Of a stretch of DNA of 64,000 nt, positions 26,078 through 35,331 are shown piece after piece. Within the stretch, counting starts at the first letter, position 1. Every line of letters begins with the position of its first letter. Source of the DNA: an uncultured Ignavibacteria bacterium (GTDB lineage Bacteria > Bacteroidota > Ignavibacteria > Tepidaquicellales > OLB5); NCBI GenBank assembly GCA_937873695.1, contig CALMYL010000020.1, positions 62,001-126,000 on the forward strand. Direction: 5' to 3'. The notes beneath the pieces are model-generated. The model did no database searches. It was given only the letters and a program-made list of their open reading frames with translations, and was not told the origin of the DNA. A program made the position numbers and the translations under genes.

Positions 26078-27610
26078 TTATTTTATTAAAATCATTTTGC
26101 GGGTTTCTGAAAAATCCCCTGCTTTAAATATGCAGAAATATACTCCGCTTGGCTGAGCTGCCGCGTTCCAGTTCAATTCATAACTCCCTGCAGTTAACTG
26201 CCTGCCAAGAAGGTTTTCGGTAAGTTCCCCTTTTGCATCATATATATTCAATTCAGCAAATGAGCTTACAGAAAGTTCAAATCTTATATTAGTTGAAGGA
26301 TTAAACGGATTCGGATAATTCTGCAGCAAAGAAAAATTCCCGGGAACTTCACTTCCTGATTGGTTTAAACCGATTGTTTTTGCGGTATCATTTCTCAGCA
26401 ATAGCCTATCCTGTTGGCCACGGTTTACGATATAAAGATCGAGGAGGTTATCACCGTTGAAATCACCTGCTTTGATGCCTATGCCCTCTCCAAGAACACC
26501 AGGCGGCAAAACCAATTGTGTCACCTCCTCAAAAACTCCGCTTGAGTTATTCGCAAATACTTTCACGGGACGGTTATTGAATATATTCGCAGTAATAAGA
26601 TCAGGGTCACCGTCATAATCTATATCAACAAATATTCCTTCGGTAGTATGTTCATTATCAAAGGGAATGTTTGATGAAGTTACATCTGTGAATACACCTG
26701 AACCGTTATTCAGCAAGAGCCTATCCTGCCTAAGCCTGCCGGCTCTGAATGCTACATTGGCAAAGAAAATATCAAGGTCTCCATCGGCGTCAACATCGCA
26801 TAAAGTGACCTTTCGTGTTTCTTCCGTTCCTGTTAACGGCAGTCTTGCAGAAGTTTCATCGGTAAAAAAACCGCTGCCGTTATTGATATGGATCTTATTA
26901 CCGTCCTCATTGCCAACTACCATATCGTTATCTCCATCACCGTCAATATCACCAAGCTTTATATCCTGCGTAATATCCAATACCTGCGGAAGCCTTGAGG
27001 CAGTTGCATCTGCAAATGTTGAATCACCGTTATTTATCAACAGAAAATTCTGCGCTGCAGTATCAGAAGCACCTGCATTACCGAATATGAGGTCCGGGAG
27101 TGAATCATTGTTCACGTCAACAGCAAGAACAGAGTTTGCGATACTGTTTGGCAATATGCTGCTTTTATCCCTGTACACTGCATTGCCGTTATTGAAGTAC
27201 AGTTCATGTACAGCATGGTCTTCGGTCGCAAATACTATATCCATGTCATAATCACGGTCCATATCAGCAATACCAATATCTTCGCTATCAAGAAATTTCT
27301 GCGGAAGCTTTCCGGGTGTGCCGTCAGTGAAAACTCCAAGACCGTTATTGAGCAGAATTTTGTTCGGCTGGTATTCATTGGCAATAACAATATCCAGGTC
27401 ACCATCGCCATCCAGGTCACCTGTTTCAGCATCCATGCCGGGTCCTGAAACAACTGCAAGAGGCAGATGAGTTGCTGAAACATCCCGGTATATAATAGTA
27501 TCACCCGAAAAGGATGTACGTTTAACCGGCGAAATCGGGATAGCCGCGGGGATCAAAAAACAAAGTATTAATAGAGAGCTTATTAATAAAATGGGGTTTT
27601 TGATAATGAT
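26078..27610 (-). CDS. FG-GAP/VCBS repeat protein with T9SS sorting domain; no canonical start codon
   Basis: At least 492 residues. Seven FG-GAP/VCBS units with calcium-binding loops are visible (GDLDGDGDLDIVIANEY, ADMDRDYDMDIVFATED, GDIDGDGDNDMVVGNEDG, CDVDADGDLDIFFANV, VDIDYDGDPDLITANI, GDFNGDNLLDLYIVNRG and a weaker one), giving a beta-propeller. A T9SS sorting domain follows (LLQNYPNPFNPSTNIRFEL). The first usual start in frame, TTG at 27556, falls inside the signal peptide. The frame continues upstream through KNPILLISSLLILCFLIP to three codons ATC ATT ATC right after an in-frame TAG (27611-27613). Translation may begin at ATT or ATC there; the span given is that maximal frame. Confidence 0.75.
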   Translation of the reverse strand: MIIKNPILLISSLLILCFLIPAAIPISPVKRTSFSGDTIIYRDVSATHLPLAVVSGPGMDAETGDLDGDGDLDIVIANEYQPNKILLNNGLGVFTDGTPGKLPQKFLDSEDIGIADMDRDYDMDIVFATEDHAVHELYFNNGNAVYRDKSSILPNSIANSVLAVDVNNDSLPDLIFGNAGASDTAAQNFLLINNGDSTFADATASRLPQVLDITQDIKLGDIDGDGDNDMVVGNEDGNKIHINNGSGFFTDETSARLPLTGTEETRKVTLCDVDADGDLDIFFANVAFRAGRLRQDRLLLNNGSGVFTDVTSSNIPFDNEHTTEGIFVDIDYDGDPDLITANIFNNRPVKVFANNSSGVFEEVTQLVLPPGVLGEGIGIKAGDFNGDNLLDLYIVNRGQQDRLLLRNDTAKTIGLNQSGSEVPGNFSLLQNYPNPFNPSTNIRFELSVSSFAELNIYDAKGELTENLLGRQLTAGSYELNWNAAAQPSGVYFCIFKAGDFSETRKMILIK

Positions 27611-27761
27611 CTATGATTAATTTTCTTCAAAATTAGAATACATTGAAGAATACACAAATTAAAATAGTTTTATTATTAGAAGTCAGTTACAGCAAATTTG
27701 CCAGGTATACTGATTTTACATTATATTATCGTTATTTTCCGGAAATTATTATTATAACTCA

Positions 27762-29306
27762 ATGAAACCAAGAAGCGACTTGCAGGAGTTGATCAACTCA
27801 CTTTCATCTACTGAAAGAGCATATTTCAGGAAATTTGCCAGAAGGCATTACAAAGAAGACAGCATCTTTTTAAAGCTTTATGGGGAAATTGAAAAAAGAA
27901 TCGGCTTGGGAAAGTATAGTGAAAATGAAATCAAGTCGGCATTCAAAAATGAAAAATTCGTTAAACAGCTCCCGGTAGTTAAAATATACCTGTATAATAG
28001 TATATTGAAATCACTGAACCTTTACTACACCGAAGATAACATTGATCTTAAGCTTGGGCAAATGATAAATAACGCGGGAATATTATACCGAAGGGGGCTG
28101 TACGGGCAATGCATATCTATGATAAGCAAAGCAAAGTCACTAGCCGAAAAATTTGATAAACCTGTAAAACTTCTTGAGGCGATCCAGATAGAAAGGCTTG
28201 CTTTGCGGGTTAATACACCCTTGAACGAAGTATCAAAAGAGCTGATGAACAACTACGATGATGAGCAGGAAGTACTTACAAAGATCAAGAACATTTCGGA
28301 CTACAGGAAGCTTTATGATATGATGGTTATTCACGCCACCGCCAAGGGCGTAACAGCAGGTGAAGGCAAACAAAATACGTTTGATAAGCTGCTGGCAAAC
28401 AGGATGCTGAAGGATTACAGCAATGCGCGCTATTTCCAGAGCAAAGTAATATTCCTGCTTATGCACTGCTTCATAAACAACCTTAACGGAAACAAATCCC
28501 GTGCTTATGAATACGGGATGGAGTGCCTTGGGCTCTTTGATGAAGCGCAAAATAATAAATTGATCGCAGTATATGAGTACATTCTTATTCTGCAGGAACT
28601 GATGCAGATAACTTATTCATTCGGCAAGCCTAATGAATCAGAGATGTATTTCACGAGACTACAGACAGAACAGGATAAGCTGCTGGTTAATTCACCCGGG
28701 AAAGTTAAGAATTTTCTGAAAGTAAGGACATTAATGGGAAGACTTAATATCAATTCAGCCCGTGGAGTTTATGAAAAGAACCTGGAAGTTATCCGTGAAC
28801 TTGTTGCAGTTTCAGGCAGAAATGAAGATTCTTCATTCCGCGATGAGATCATAGTAACTGATTTCATTGCATCGGCAGTATATTTTTCACTTTCAATGTA
28901 CAATGAATCGGTTCATCATATCAACAGGATATTCAATTCAAAAGCATTTGAATTGCGCGAAGATATCCAGGTATCAAGCCGGATAATTAACCTTATCCTT
29001 CATTATGAACTAGGAAGTTTGAGTTCGCTTGAATATTACACAAGATCAACTTACAGATATCTAAAAAAGCGGAAAAAACTGAACAGGTTTGAAAAAGTTG
29101 TTTTTGAGTTTCTTAAGAATGCTCAAAGAATAAACGATGATTCAGAATTGCATAATCTTTTTAAAGAAACCCGTTTCAGCTTAAGAAATGCTGCAAACGA
29201 AGAACCCGGATTATTGCAGATAATTGATCTGGATGCCTGGCTTGAAAGCAAATTATCAAAAGTATCATATCTTGATATAATAAATAAAAAAAACAAAAAG
29301 CATTAA
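27762..29306 (+). CDS. Large helical protein of unknown function
   Basis: 514 residues, no signal peptide or membrane segment, composed of amphipathic helices that look like irregular tetratricopeptide-type pairs (about residues 100-460). The N-terminus LQELINSLSSTERAYFRKFARRH resembles uncharacterised Bacteroidota/Ignavibacteria proteins of the same size. It is basic at its C-terminus (INKKNKKH). It could be a cytoplasmic scaffold; no function is assigned. It is 65 bases before the DUF1549 gene on the same strand. Confidence 0.8.
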   Translation: MKPRSDLQELINSLSSTERAYFRKFARRHYKEDSIFLKLYGEIEKRIGLGKYSENEIKSAFKNEKFVKQLPVVKIYLYNSILKSLNLYYTEDNIDLKLGQMINNAGILYRRGLYGQCISMISKAKSLAEKFDKPVKLLEAIQIERLALRVNTPLNEVSKELMNNYDDEQEVLTKIKNISDYRKLYDMMVIHATAKGVTAGEGKQNTFDKLLANRMLKDYSNARYFQSKVIFLLMHCFINNLNGNKSRAYEYGMECLGLFDEAQNNKLIAVYEYILILQELMQITYSFGKPNESEMYFTRLQTEQDKLLVNSPGKVKNFLKVRTLMGRLNINSARGVYEKNLEVIRELVAVSGRNEDSSFRDEIIVTDFIASAVYFSLSMYNESVHHINRIFNSKAFELREDIQVSSRIINLILHYELGSLSSLEYYTRSTYRYLKKRKKLNRFEKVVFEFLKNAQRINDDSELHNLFKETRFSLRNAANEEPGLLQIIDLDAWLESKLSKVSYLDIINKKNKKH

Positions 29307-29371
29307 ACCTATTGCAATTATTTGTGTCAAATAACTATATCTGTTAAGCACTTAGACTAAATATCTGTTTT

Positions 29372-31225
29372 ATGAGGAAAATGATGATTTCAAATATAAG
29401 TAATAATAATACAAAGCTTGTTGTATCGGTATACCTTCTGTTTATTGCATTCATTACCCTTCTTTTGGTTCTGACCTCAGATGCAGTCGAAACTGAACTG
29501 ACAAGCAGCAAAATAGATAAATTAACAGCATCCAAATGGAAAGAAAACGGGCTGGAATCATCTGCTAAAACCAGTGATGAGGAATTCCTGAGGAGATTAT
29601 ATATCGATCTGGCAGGCAGAATACCCAATGCAGAAGAAGTTAAGAAGTTTCTTGAAAGTAAGAATAAAAATAAAAGACCGCTAAAAATTGATGAGCTCCT
29701 TGCCTCGCAAGAATACGGCGAATATATGGCTGATATGTGGATGCAGATATTGTTTTCTGGTGATGCGAAGCGCAAAGTTCAGGCGCCGACATATAATCTT
29801 GTAAGGAATGAATTTGCAGAGAGTTTTAATTTGAACAGGCCGTATTATGATTTCGCAGCAAAGCTCATAAGCGCGCAGGGATTTGTGACAACAAATCCGT
29901 ATGCGCTTTACATGGGCAGGTTTGAAACACCTGAAGATGCCGCAGGAAGCGTTATGAAGATATTTACCGGCAGGCAGATACAGTGCGCGCAGTGCCATAA
30001 ACATCCCTATGAAGAAATTACACAGGAAGATTTTTACGGTGTCGCTTCATTTTTTTCGCGCAGGCAGGTACTGCCGTTATTGAAGAAGGACCAGGCGCAG
30101 AAGATAACAAATGCAATTACCAAAATGGAAAAGCAGATAACAAAAGCGCGTGATATGGAAATGGAAAACAATATGGAGAGCAGCACTGAAATGAATGATG
30201 AAATGATGAATAAGGAAGAGCATAAAAATGTTAAGAAGAAGCAAAAGGATAAATCACAGAACAAAAAAAAGAGTGAAAAGAAAAGAAATATTCCCCCGCA
30301 ATGGGCAATAGATAGTCTTAAGCAGAGAATGAGTGACTCAGCCTTTAAACCTGACCTGTTGGTGTGGGATGCTGTGAACGGACAAATGACCTATGAAGTC
30401 AAAGGTGAGAAAAAGACAGTGTATCCAAAATTTTTGGGCGGAGCTTCAATATCAGGTGATGCGGGAATAGACAGGCGCAATGTTCTTGCAGAAAATATCA
30501 CAGTTACCGAACAAAGAGAGCTTGCGCGCGCTTTTGTGAACAGGTTCTGGAAACATTTCTTCGGGTATGGGTTTATCAATCCCGTGGATGATATGACGGC
30601 TAATGAAAAAGGCTCAAACCCGGAATTGCTTGAAGCGCTGACCGATGAATTTGTACGCAGTAATTTTGATATTAAGGCATTATTCCGTTTGATAACAAAT
30701 ACTGAAACATACCAGCTTTCATCTACACCAAACAGCACGAACAAAGATGACAGGATGTATTTTTCACGTGCTGTATTAAGACCAATGGATGCGATTCAGC
30801 TTTCGAACTCACTGATTTCTTCAAGCGGGTATCTTACTACCGGGAAAATGCTAAACAAGACAGATGAAGAGCTCGGTAAGATAAGGTTCAGGATACTCCA
30901 GCTTTTTGTATATACATTTCAGGATGATGAAATGAATGAAGCTGAAGATTTTTCTGGTACAATTACACAGGCACTTCTGCTGATGAACAGTGATATCACT
31001 GAAAAAATTACCGAGAAGAAGCCGGGAAATTTTATATCACAAATTATGAATAAAGAAACCGATCCGGAACAGAGAATCAATCTGTTGTATCTAAACACTC
31101 TTGGGCGTTTCCCAAATGATAAAGAAATGGGAACAGCCTTAAAATCTGCAGGTGACAAAGAAGACGCTTACGAAGACCTGCAGTGGGCAATGATAAACAG
31201 CAGTGAGTTTATATTTAATCATTGA
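29372..31225 (+). CDS. DUF1549/DUF1553 protein (Planctomycete-type PSCyt2/PSD1)
   Basis: 617 residues. A membrane anchor or signal sits at about residues 16-36. DUF1549 spans about residues 60-225 (EEFLRRLYIDLAGRIPNAEE), with a CAQCH motif near residue 205 in RQIQCAQCHKHPYEE. DUF1553 spans about 360-600 (ELARAFVNRFWKHFFGYGF, DFVRSNFDIKALFRLI-like segment). Between them is a Lys/Glu/Met-rich insert of about 60 residues (about 245-305). Such proteins pair with DUF1501 proteins in Planctomycetes, where the function is unknown. The same pair is present here with the DUF1501 gene 60 bp downstream. Confidence 0.88.
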   Translation: MRKMMISNISNNNTKLVVSVYLLFIAFITLLLVLTSDAVETELTSSKIDKLTASKWKENGLESSAKTSDEEFLRRLYIDLAGRIPNAEEVKKFLESKNKNKRPLKIDELLASQEYGEYMADMWMQILFSGDAKRKVQAPTYNLVRNEFAESFNLNRPYYDFAAKLISAQGFVTTNPYALYMGRFETPEDAAGSVMKIFTGRQIQCAQCHKHPYEEITQEDFYGVASFFSRRQVLPLLKKDQAQKITNAITKMEKQITKARDMEMENNMESSTEMNDEMMNKEEHKNVKKKQKDKSQNKKKSEKKRNIPPQWAIDSLKQRMSDSAFKPDLLVWDAVNGQMTYEVKGEKKTVYPKFLGGASISGDAGIDRRNVLAENITVTEQRELARAFVNRFWKHFFGYGFINPVDDMTANEKGSNPELLEALTDEFVRSNFDIKALFRLITNTETYQLSSTPNSTNKDDRMYFSRAVLRPMDAIQLSNSLISSSGYLTTGKMLNKTDEELGKIRFRILQLFVYTFQDDEMNEAEDFSGTITQALLLMNSDITEKITEKKPGNFISQIMNKETDPEQRINLLYLNTLGRFPNDKEMGTALKSAGDKEDAYEDLQWAMINSSEFIFNH

Positions 31226-31227
31226 AG

Positions 31228-31267
31228 ACCTCACCCCCCTGCCCCTCTCCTGGAAGGAGAGGGGAGC
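31228..31267. repeat. Dispersed repeat CCTCACCCCCCTGCCCCTCTCC family
   Basis: Contains GCCCCTCTCC-TGGA-AGGAGAGGGG as a hairpin. It lies between the DUF1549/DUF1553 and DUF1501 genes. A near-identical copy is at 52313-52355 and a composite form at 38791-38920. Confidence 0.75.
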
Positions 31268-31287
31268 AATAAATTATAAATTATATT

Positions 31288-32634
31288 ATGAAACAACATA
31301 AAAATAAAGAGAAGCAAATTTCAGAGCATTGCGGGTGCAATGACCATAAGGATGAAGTTGAGCTTTCGCGAAGGAAATTTCTTTCGCTCAGCATGGCGCT
31401 TTCAACCGGATTAATATTTTCTAAATTCGGATTTGCAAAGAGTATTGCGGCAAAGAATCCGAACTTATCATTCATGAATCCGCTGAACGCACAGGCAGAA
31501 AATGTCATAGTGTTGTGGCTAGCGGGTGCGCCTTCTCAGTTTGAAACATTTTCACCCAAACCGAAAAGCAAAAATGGCGGTTCAACAAAAGCAATACAGA
31601 CAAATGTTCCTGGTATAGAGCTTGCTGAAAATTTGCCGATGCTGGCACAGCAGATGGATAAAGTTACGCTTATAAGGACGCTGACAAGCAAGGAAGGTAA
31701 TCACAACCGCGCAAGCTATTTGATGCATACATCCTATCCCCCAACGGGAGTTGTGAAGCATCCCAGTTTTGGGGCTATTACCGCTAAGGAGCTTGGCGGA
31801 GCCAGGGAATTTGATCTGCCTTATTTTATCAGTCTAACGGGACCAAGTTACAGTGCGGAATTTTTGGGTAAGGAATACTCACCTTATGTGATCAAAGATG
31901 TAACCAAACCGCTGCAGAATATCGCTAAGTTCAAAGATGTTGACGATACCCGCTTTGCTGAAAGAATGAAATTGCTGAATCAGATGGAGGATAGTTTCTA
32001 TAAAGAAAAAGGACTTGAAGATATAAAAGAACATCAATTGATATATGAGAAGTCGGTTAGAATGATGAACTCACCGTTAATCAAAGCATTTGATATTTCG
32101 GAAGAACCTGATGTACTGAAGAAAGCTTACGGCGAAAATGATTTTGGAAAAGGCTGTTTGATGGCAAGAAGGCTCATTGAAACCGGCGTTAAGTTCGTTG
32201 AAGTAACACTTGATGGCTGGGATACTCACCAGGATAATTTTTCGAGGGTATCAAATCTCTGCAAAAAGCTTGACCCGGCCTTTTCAACGCTGGTCCAGGA
32301 TCTCTCCCGGCGGGGAATGCTGGATAGAACACTTGTGTTATGTATGGGTGAGTTTGGCAGGACTCCCGCCATTAATGCCAATGAAGGACGCGACCATTAC
32401 CCCGATGCATTTACATGCGCAATAGCCGGCGGCGGTATCCGCGGCGGCAGGGTTTACGGCGAAACAAATGATGACGGGAATCAGATAGTGTCGAATCCCG
32501 TAACACCCGGCAACTTATTTGCAACACTCTCGCATCAGTTGGGAATTGATTTTAACAAAGTTATACACTCGCCGCAGGGCAGACCATTAAAGTATGTTAA
32601 TGAAGGCAGTGTTATTGAAGAGTTGGTTAGTTAA
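31288..32634 (+). CDS. DUF1501 protein with Tat leader
   Basis: 448 residues. A twin-arginine leader SRRKFLSLSMALSTGLIF (R28, R29) predicts Tat export. The body follows the DUF1501 sulfatase-like pattern: VIVLWLAGAPSQFETFSPKP, VTLIRTLTSKEGNHNRASY, FVEVTLDGWDTHQDNF, LVLCMGEFGRTPAINANEGRDHYP. The last segment has the metal-site Asp/His residues of alkaline-phosphatase-like folds. Partner of the preceding DUF1549/DUF1553 gene. The N-terminal SEHCGCNDHKD is an unusual Cys/His stretch before the leader. Confidence 0.9.
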   Translation: MKQHKNKEKQISEHCGCNDHKDEVELSRRKFLSLSMALSTGLIFSKFGFAKSIAAKNPNLSFMNPLNAQAENVIVLWLAGAPSQFETFSPKPKSKNGGSTKAIQTNVPGIELAENLPMLAQQMDKVTLIRTLTSKEGNHNRASYLMHTSYPPTGVVKHPSFGAITAKELGGAREFDLPYFISLTGPSYSAEFLGKEYSPYVIKDVTKPLQNIAKFKDVDDTRFAERMKLLNQMEDSFYKEKGLEDIKEHQLIYEKSVRMMNSPLIKAFDISEEPDVLKKAYGENDFGKGCLMARRLIETGVKFVEVTLDGWDTHQDNFSRVSNLCKKLDPAFSTLVQDLSRRGMLDRTLVLCMGEFGRTPAINANEGRDHYPDAFTCAIAGGGIRGGRVYGETNDDGNQIVSNPVTPGNLFATLSHQLGIDFNKVIHSPQGRPLKYVNEGSVIEELVS

Positions 32635-32650
32635 GTTGTAAATTTTTAAC

Positions 32651-32765
32651 CGCAGAGTCCTCTCCGAGAGACTCTGCCGGGACTGTAAAAAGAGACTCTG
32701 TGGAAACTTGTAAATTCTACACTACAGTTTCCGTCTTCGCAGAGTCTCCTGAAAGGGACTCTGCG
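32651..32765. repeat. REP hairpins on the left of the RAYT gene
   Basis: Two hairpins with arms GCAGAGTC / GACTCTGC: one at 32651-32679 (with a bulged base in the left arm) and one at 32738-32765. A half-copy AGAGACTCTG lies at about 32691. The facing copy on the other side of the transposase gene is at 33356-33387. Confidence 0.8.
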
Positions 32766-32771
32766 ATTAAA

Positions 32772-33332
32772 TCATAGTTCCATATAATGAGTAACCTTAT
32801 ATCCATTATAATTGTCTAATTCATAAAATCCCGCACTGGAATGTTCATACTCCCTGTAATCTTCTACTAACTTCCATTTTCCCCGAACCGGATTTTGATG
32901 TATGTAATTCAATTTCTGGACTATGAACTTTTCACTAACGATTATTTTTGCATCAAAAGAAGGTTCGAAAACATTGTGTTTTTTGCCTTTGGCAATCTCA
33001 CTTGTATTTAAAGATCCGGAAAGTTCATCAAGTAATTCCAGATTTCTCTCCTTAGTTAACCGTTTAACAATTTCATAAGCCATAAATCTTTTACAATTTG
33101 CAATGATTTTATTGATATTTAATTCGGTACCTGGTAGATAAATTAGGGCATGGAAATGATTTGGCATTATGACAAAACCGGTTACCTTAATACTATTTCT
33201 ATTAAGATAATCAAACCAATCATAAATGTGGTCATGTAATTTTGTAATTTCAAATAAGTGTATCCATTTGAAACATGTTACTGTACAAAAATAAACATTA
33301 TTATTATTTGTGAGAGTTTTTCTTACACTCAC
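32772..33332 (-). CDS. REP-associated tyrosine transposase (RAYT, IS200-like Y1 family)
   Basis: 186 residues. The HUH motif is GFVIMPNHFHALIYLPG (H59, H61) and the candidate catalytic tyrosine is in KLNYIHQNPVRGKW. The spacing and the YEHSSAGFY tail are those of TnpA-REP proteins. Members nick and rejoin single-stranded REP hairpins. It is bounded on both sides by hairpins with arms GCAGAGTC / GACTCTGC, and further copies lie at 34159-34187 and 40996-41022. It looks intact and possibly active. Confidence 0.88.
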   Translation of the reverse strand: MSVRKTLTNNNNVYFCTVTCFKWIHLFEITKLHDHIYDWFDYLNRNSIKVTGFVIMPNHFHALIYLPGTELNINKIIANCKRFMAYEIVKRLTKERNLELLDELSGSLNTSEIAKGKKHNVFEPSFDAKIIVSEKFIVQKLNYIHQNPVRGKWKLVEDYREYEHSSAGFYELDNYNGYKVTHYMEL

Positions 33333-33355
33333 TTATCATTGTATTCATTATTTTG

Positions 33356-33387
33356 CCGCAGAGTCCTCTTTCAGAGAGACTCTGCGG
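33356..33387. repeat. REP hairpin on the right of the RAYT gene
   Basis: CCGCAGAGTC / GACTCTGCGG arms around an inner CTCT...AGAGA stem, the longest copy of the family, 24 bases upstream of the transposase start. Confidence 0.82.
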
Positions 33388-33409
33388 AAACACTGGCGAT
33401 AATTTTGTA

Positions 33410-34024
33410 TTACACAGCTTCCTTTTTCACAGGTGGTCTTTGTGCCTGGATCTCGTCGAGCTCTGCGACTAAGCCTTCACCGAAGTAAAATTTTAGTTCA
33501 TCGCGTGAGCCCTGGTATAAAGTAGGTCCATCGCCCAAACAAGCAGTCAAGCCTTCATCAATTTCTTCAGGGGTCATTAATACGCCATCCATATATGTAA
33601 CAGGGAACATTGAGCAGAAAAAGGGTTTTATTTCGTGATAATCGATTCCTTTATTGAGAGCAAAGCTGTGAAGCATGCATCCCCTGCTTTGGGTATTTAA
33701 GAAAATGCAGTAATCCTTTTCTTCATCATAAGTTGTACGCATATAATCGTGTCCCGGGTACTCATGATCTGTAGCTTTTTCTGATTCATCGAACCAGCGC
33801 TCTGATTTTATCCCTGTAAACGCTTCGAGCTCATCTTTATACTTCATAACACGTGCAACGTTCTGCATATCAATATCAGCGCCCCATTCGCAGCACTGGT
33901 CTTTACAGAAGGTGCACTCCATACACTTCATGAAATACGTCAGATCAAAAATATCGGTCTCAACTGAGTGGATAACGGGCAAGCCGTGGATACTGGGATA
34001 AGAATTCTTAAGCTTTATTACCAT
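33410..34024 (-). CDS. Cysteine-cluster protein (YkgJ/DUF3109-like)
   Basis: 204 residues. The N-terminal third has CMECTFCKDQCCEWGADI, a C-x2-C-x2-C-x3-CC cluster, followed later by single cysteines in DYCIFLN, RGCMLHSF, FCSMFP and LTACLGDG. The set suggests a zinc or Fe-S site as in the YkgJ/flagellin-N-methylase-like family, with DUF3109 the nearest guess. No signal peptide. Function unknown. Its gene lies between two REP hairpins of the RAYT family. Confidence 0.75.
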   Translation of the reverse strand: MVIKLKNSYPSIHGLPVIHSVETDIFDLTYFMKCMECTFCKDQCCEWGADIDMQNVARVMKYKDELEAFTGIKSERWFDESEKATDHEYPGHDYMRTTYDEEKDYCIFLNTQSRGCMLHSFALNKGIDYHEIKPFFCSMFPVTYMDGVLMTPEEIDEGLTACLGDGPTLYQGSRDELKFYFGEGLVAELDEIQAQRPPVKKEAV

Positions 34025-34158
34025 ATAATATGTTTTATTTTTAGTTTTCTATAAACCTTTGAAATGGTTCTACAATTTTCTATTTATACTTTACCCACGA
34101 CTGAAGCCGGGGGCTAATTTTTTCAATTAGAATGCTTACACTACTAGTACAGTATAGT

Positions 34159-34212
34159 CGCAGAGTCCTCTTCGAGAGACTCTGCGGAGACGAAGCACTG
34201 ACACAGTCAGTG
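34159..34212. repeat. Composite REP: two adjacent hairpins
   Basis: First hairpin 34159-34187 with GCAGAGTC / GACTCTGC arms, then a second, CACTGAC-ACA-GTCAGTG, at 34196-34212. The same ordered pair occurs at 40996-41104. Confidence 0.75.
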
Positions 34213-34227
34213 AACTCCAAAGAAATA

Positions 34228-35313
34228 TCAATAGTATCCGAGTTTATAATTACGGAATCCGTTAATGGTCTCCTTTGCGCTTACTTTTAAAATTGTGGCT
34301 ACAGGAATTGCTATCAACGCGCCGAAGGCGCCGAGTATCTGATTACCGATAAGTATTAATGCAATAATAACTATCGGGTTCATCTCCGCCCCTTTGCTGA
34401 AGAGGTACGGCTGAATGAAAGCGCTATCGATAATGTAAATTACAGTGAAGAGAATTACGATTGGCAGCACCATGTGGAAGTCGCCATACTGTATGATTGA
34501 AATAAGAATTGCAGGCACCCCCCCAACTACGGGTCCCGCATAAGGTATCAAATGACCTGCACCAGCTACCATACCGATAATAATTGCGTTATTGACCCCC
34601 ATAATACTCAAACCTATGAACGAAAGCACACCCAAAATAAAAGCATCAAGAAGCCATGCGCGAACGTATGAGCTTAATTGCTTTTCTATCTTATCAATAA
34701 TATTTATCGTCATTTCGAAGTAACGGTTCGGCACGATGCTTATCAATCCGTTCTTGATCTTTTGCCTGTCGCGAAGGATGAAAAACGTAATAAACGGTAC
34801 AATAATAATAAAAAGAACAGTTGATACAACTCCGGAGATAATATCTTCGGCTTTTGTGAATGATGAGCGCACTGAGGATTCAATTTCCTTGCCAACATCA
34901 CCCTTTTTAAGGTAGGGTACATTTTTCTCTATCCACTTTTCTGTATCTTTGAGTTTTTCTGATACCCGGAATTCTTTGTAAGACTTTGTAAGCGAAGCGC
35001 TTTGTTCAACAAAAGCCGGGGCTATCATATTAAATGCAAAGTATATCGATGTTCCGATTATTATATAAACTACCAGTATTGAAATTGATCTGCCCAACCC
35101 GAAGCCCTGTATAAAATCAACGAACGGATTCAGTACCAGCGCAAAAAGCAGGCACATAACCAGCGCTATGAATATATCGGTAAAAAAAGCTATGAATGCC
35201 GCAATTATAAGTAAAGGAATAAGCAGAATGAAGACCTTCGTAATACCGCTTAACGGTTTAACAGTATCATTTACAACACCGGAATACTTTTCTTCACTTT
35301 TTCCCGCTTTCAT
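34228..35313 (-). CDS. AI-2E family transporter (PerM/YdiK-like)
   Basis: 361 residues with about 8 hydrophobic segments: two long ones near the N-terminus, a soluble middle of about 90 residues, then the C-terminal group with GMVAGAGHLIPYAGPVVGGVPA, the family signature. These inner-membrane proteins are linked to AI-2 export, or to Na+/H+ exchange in others; the substrate cannot be inferred. Its start lies 18 bp after recX, so it may share its transcript. Confidence 0.9.
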   Translation of the reverse strand: MKAGKSEEKYSGVVNDTVKPLSGITKVFILLIPLLIIAAFIAFFTDIFIALVMCLLFALVLNPFVDFIQGFGLGRSISILVVYIIIGTSIYFAFNMIAPAFVEQSASLTKSYKEFRVSEKLKDTEKWIEKNVPYLKKGDVGKEIESSVRSSFTKAEDIISGVVSTVLFIIIVPFITFFILRDRQKIKNGLISIVPNRYFEMTINIIDKIEKQLSSYVRAWLLDAFILGVLSFIGLSIMGVNNAIIIGMVAGAGHLIPYAGPVVGGVPAILISIIQYGDFHMVLPIVILFTVIYIIDSAFIQPYLFSKGAEMNPIVIIALILIGNQILGAFGALIAIPVATILKVSAKETINGFRNYKLGYY

Positions 35314-35331
35314 ACTGTAAATTTAATGATA

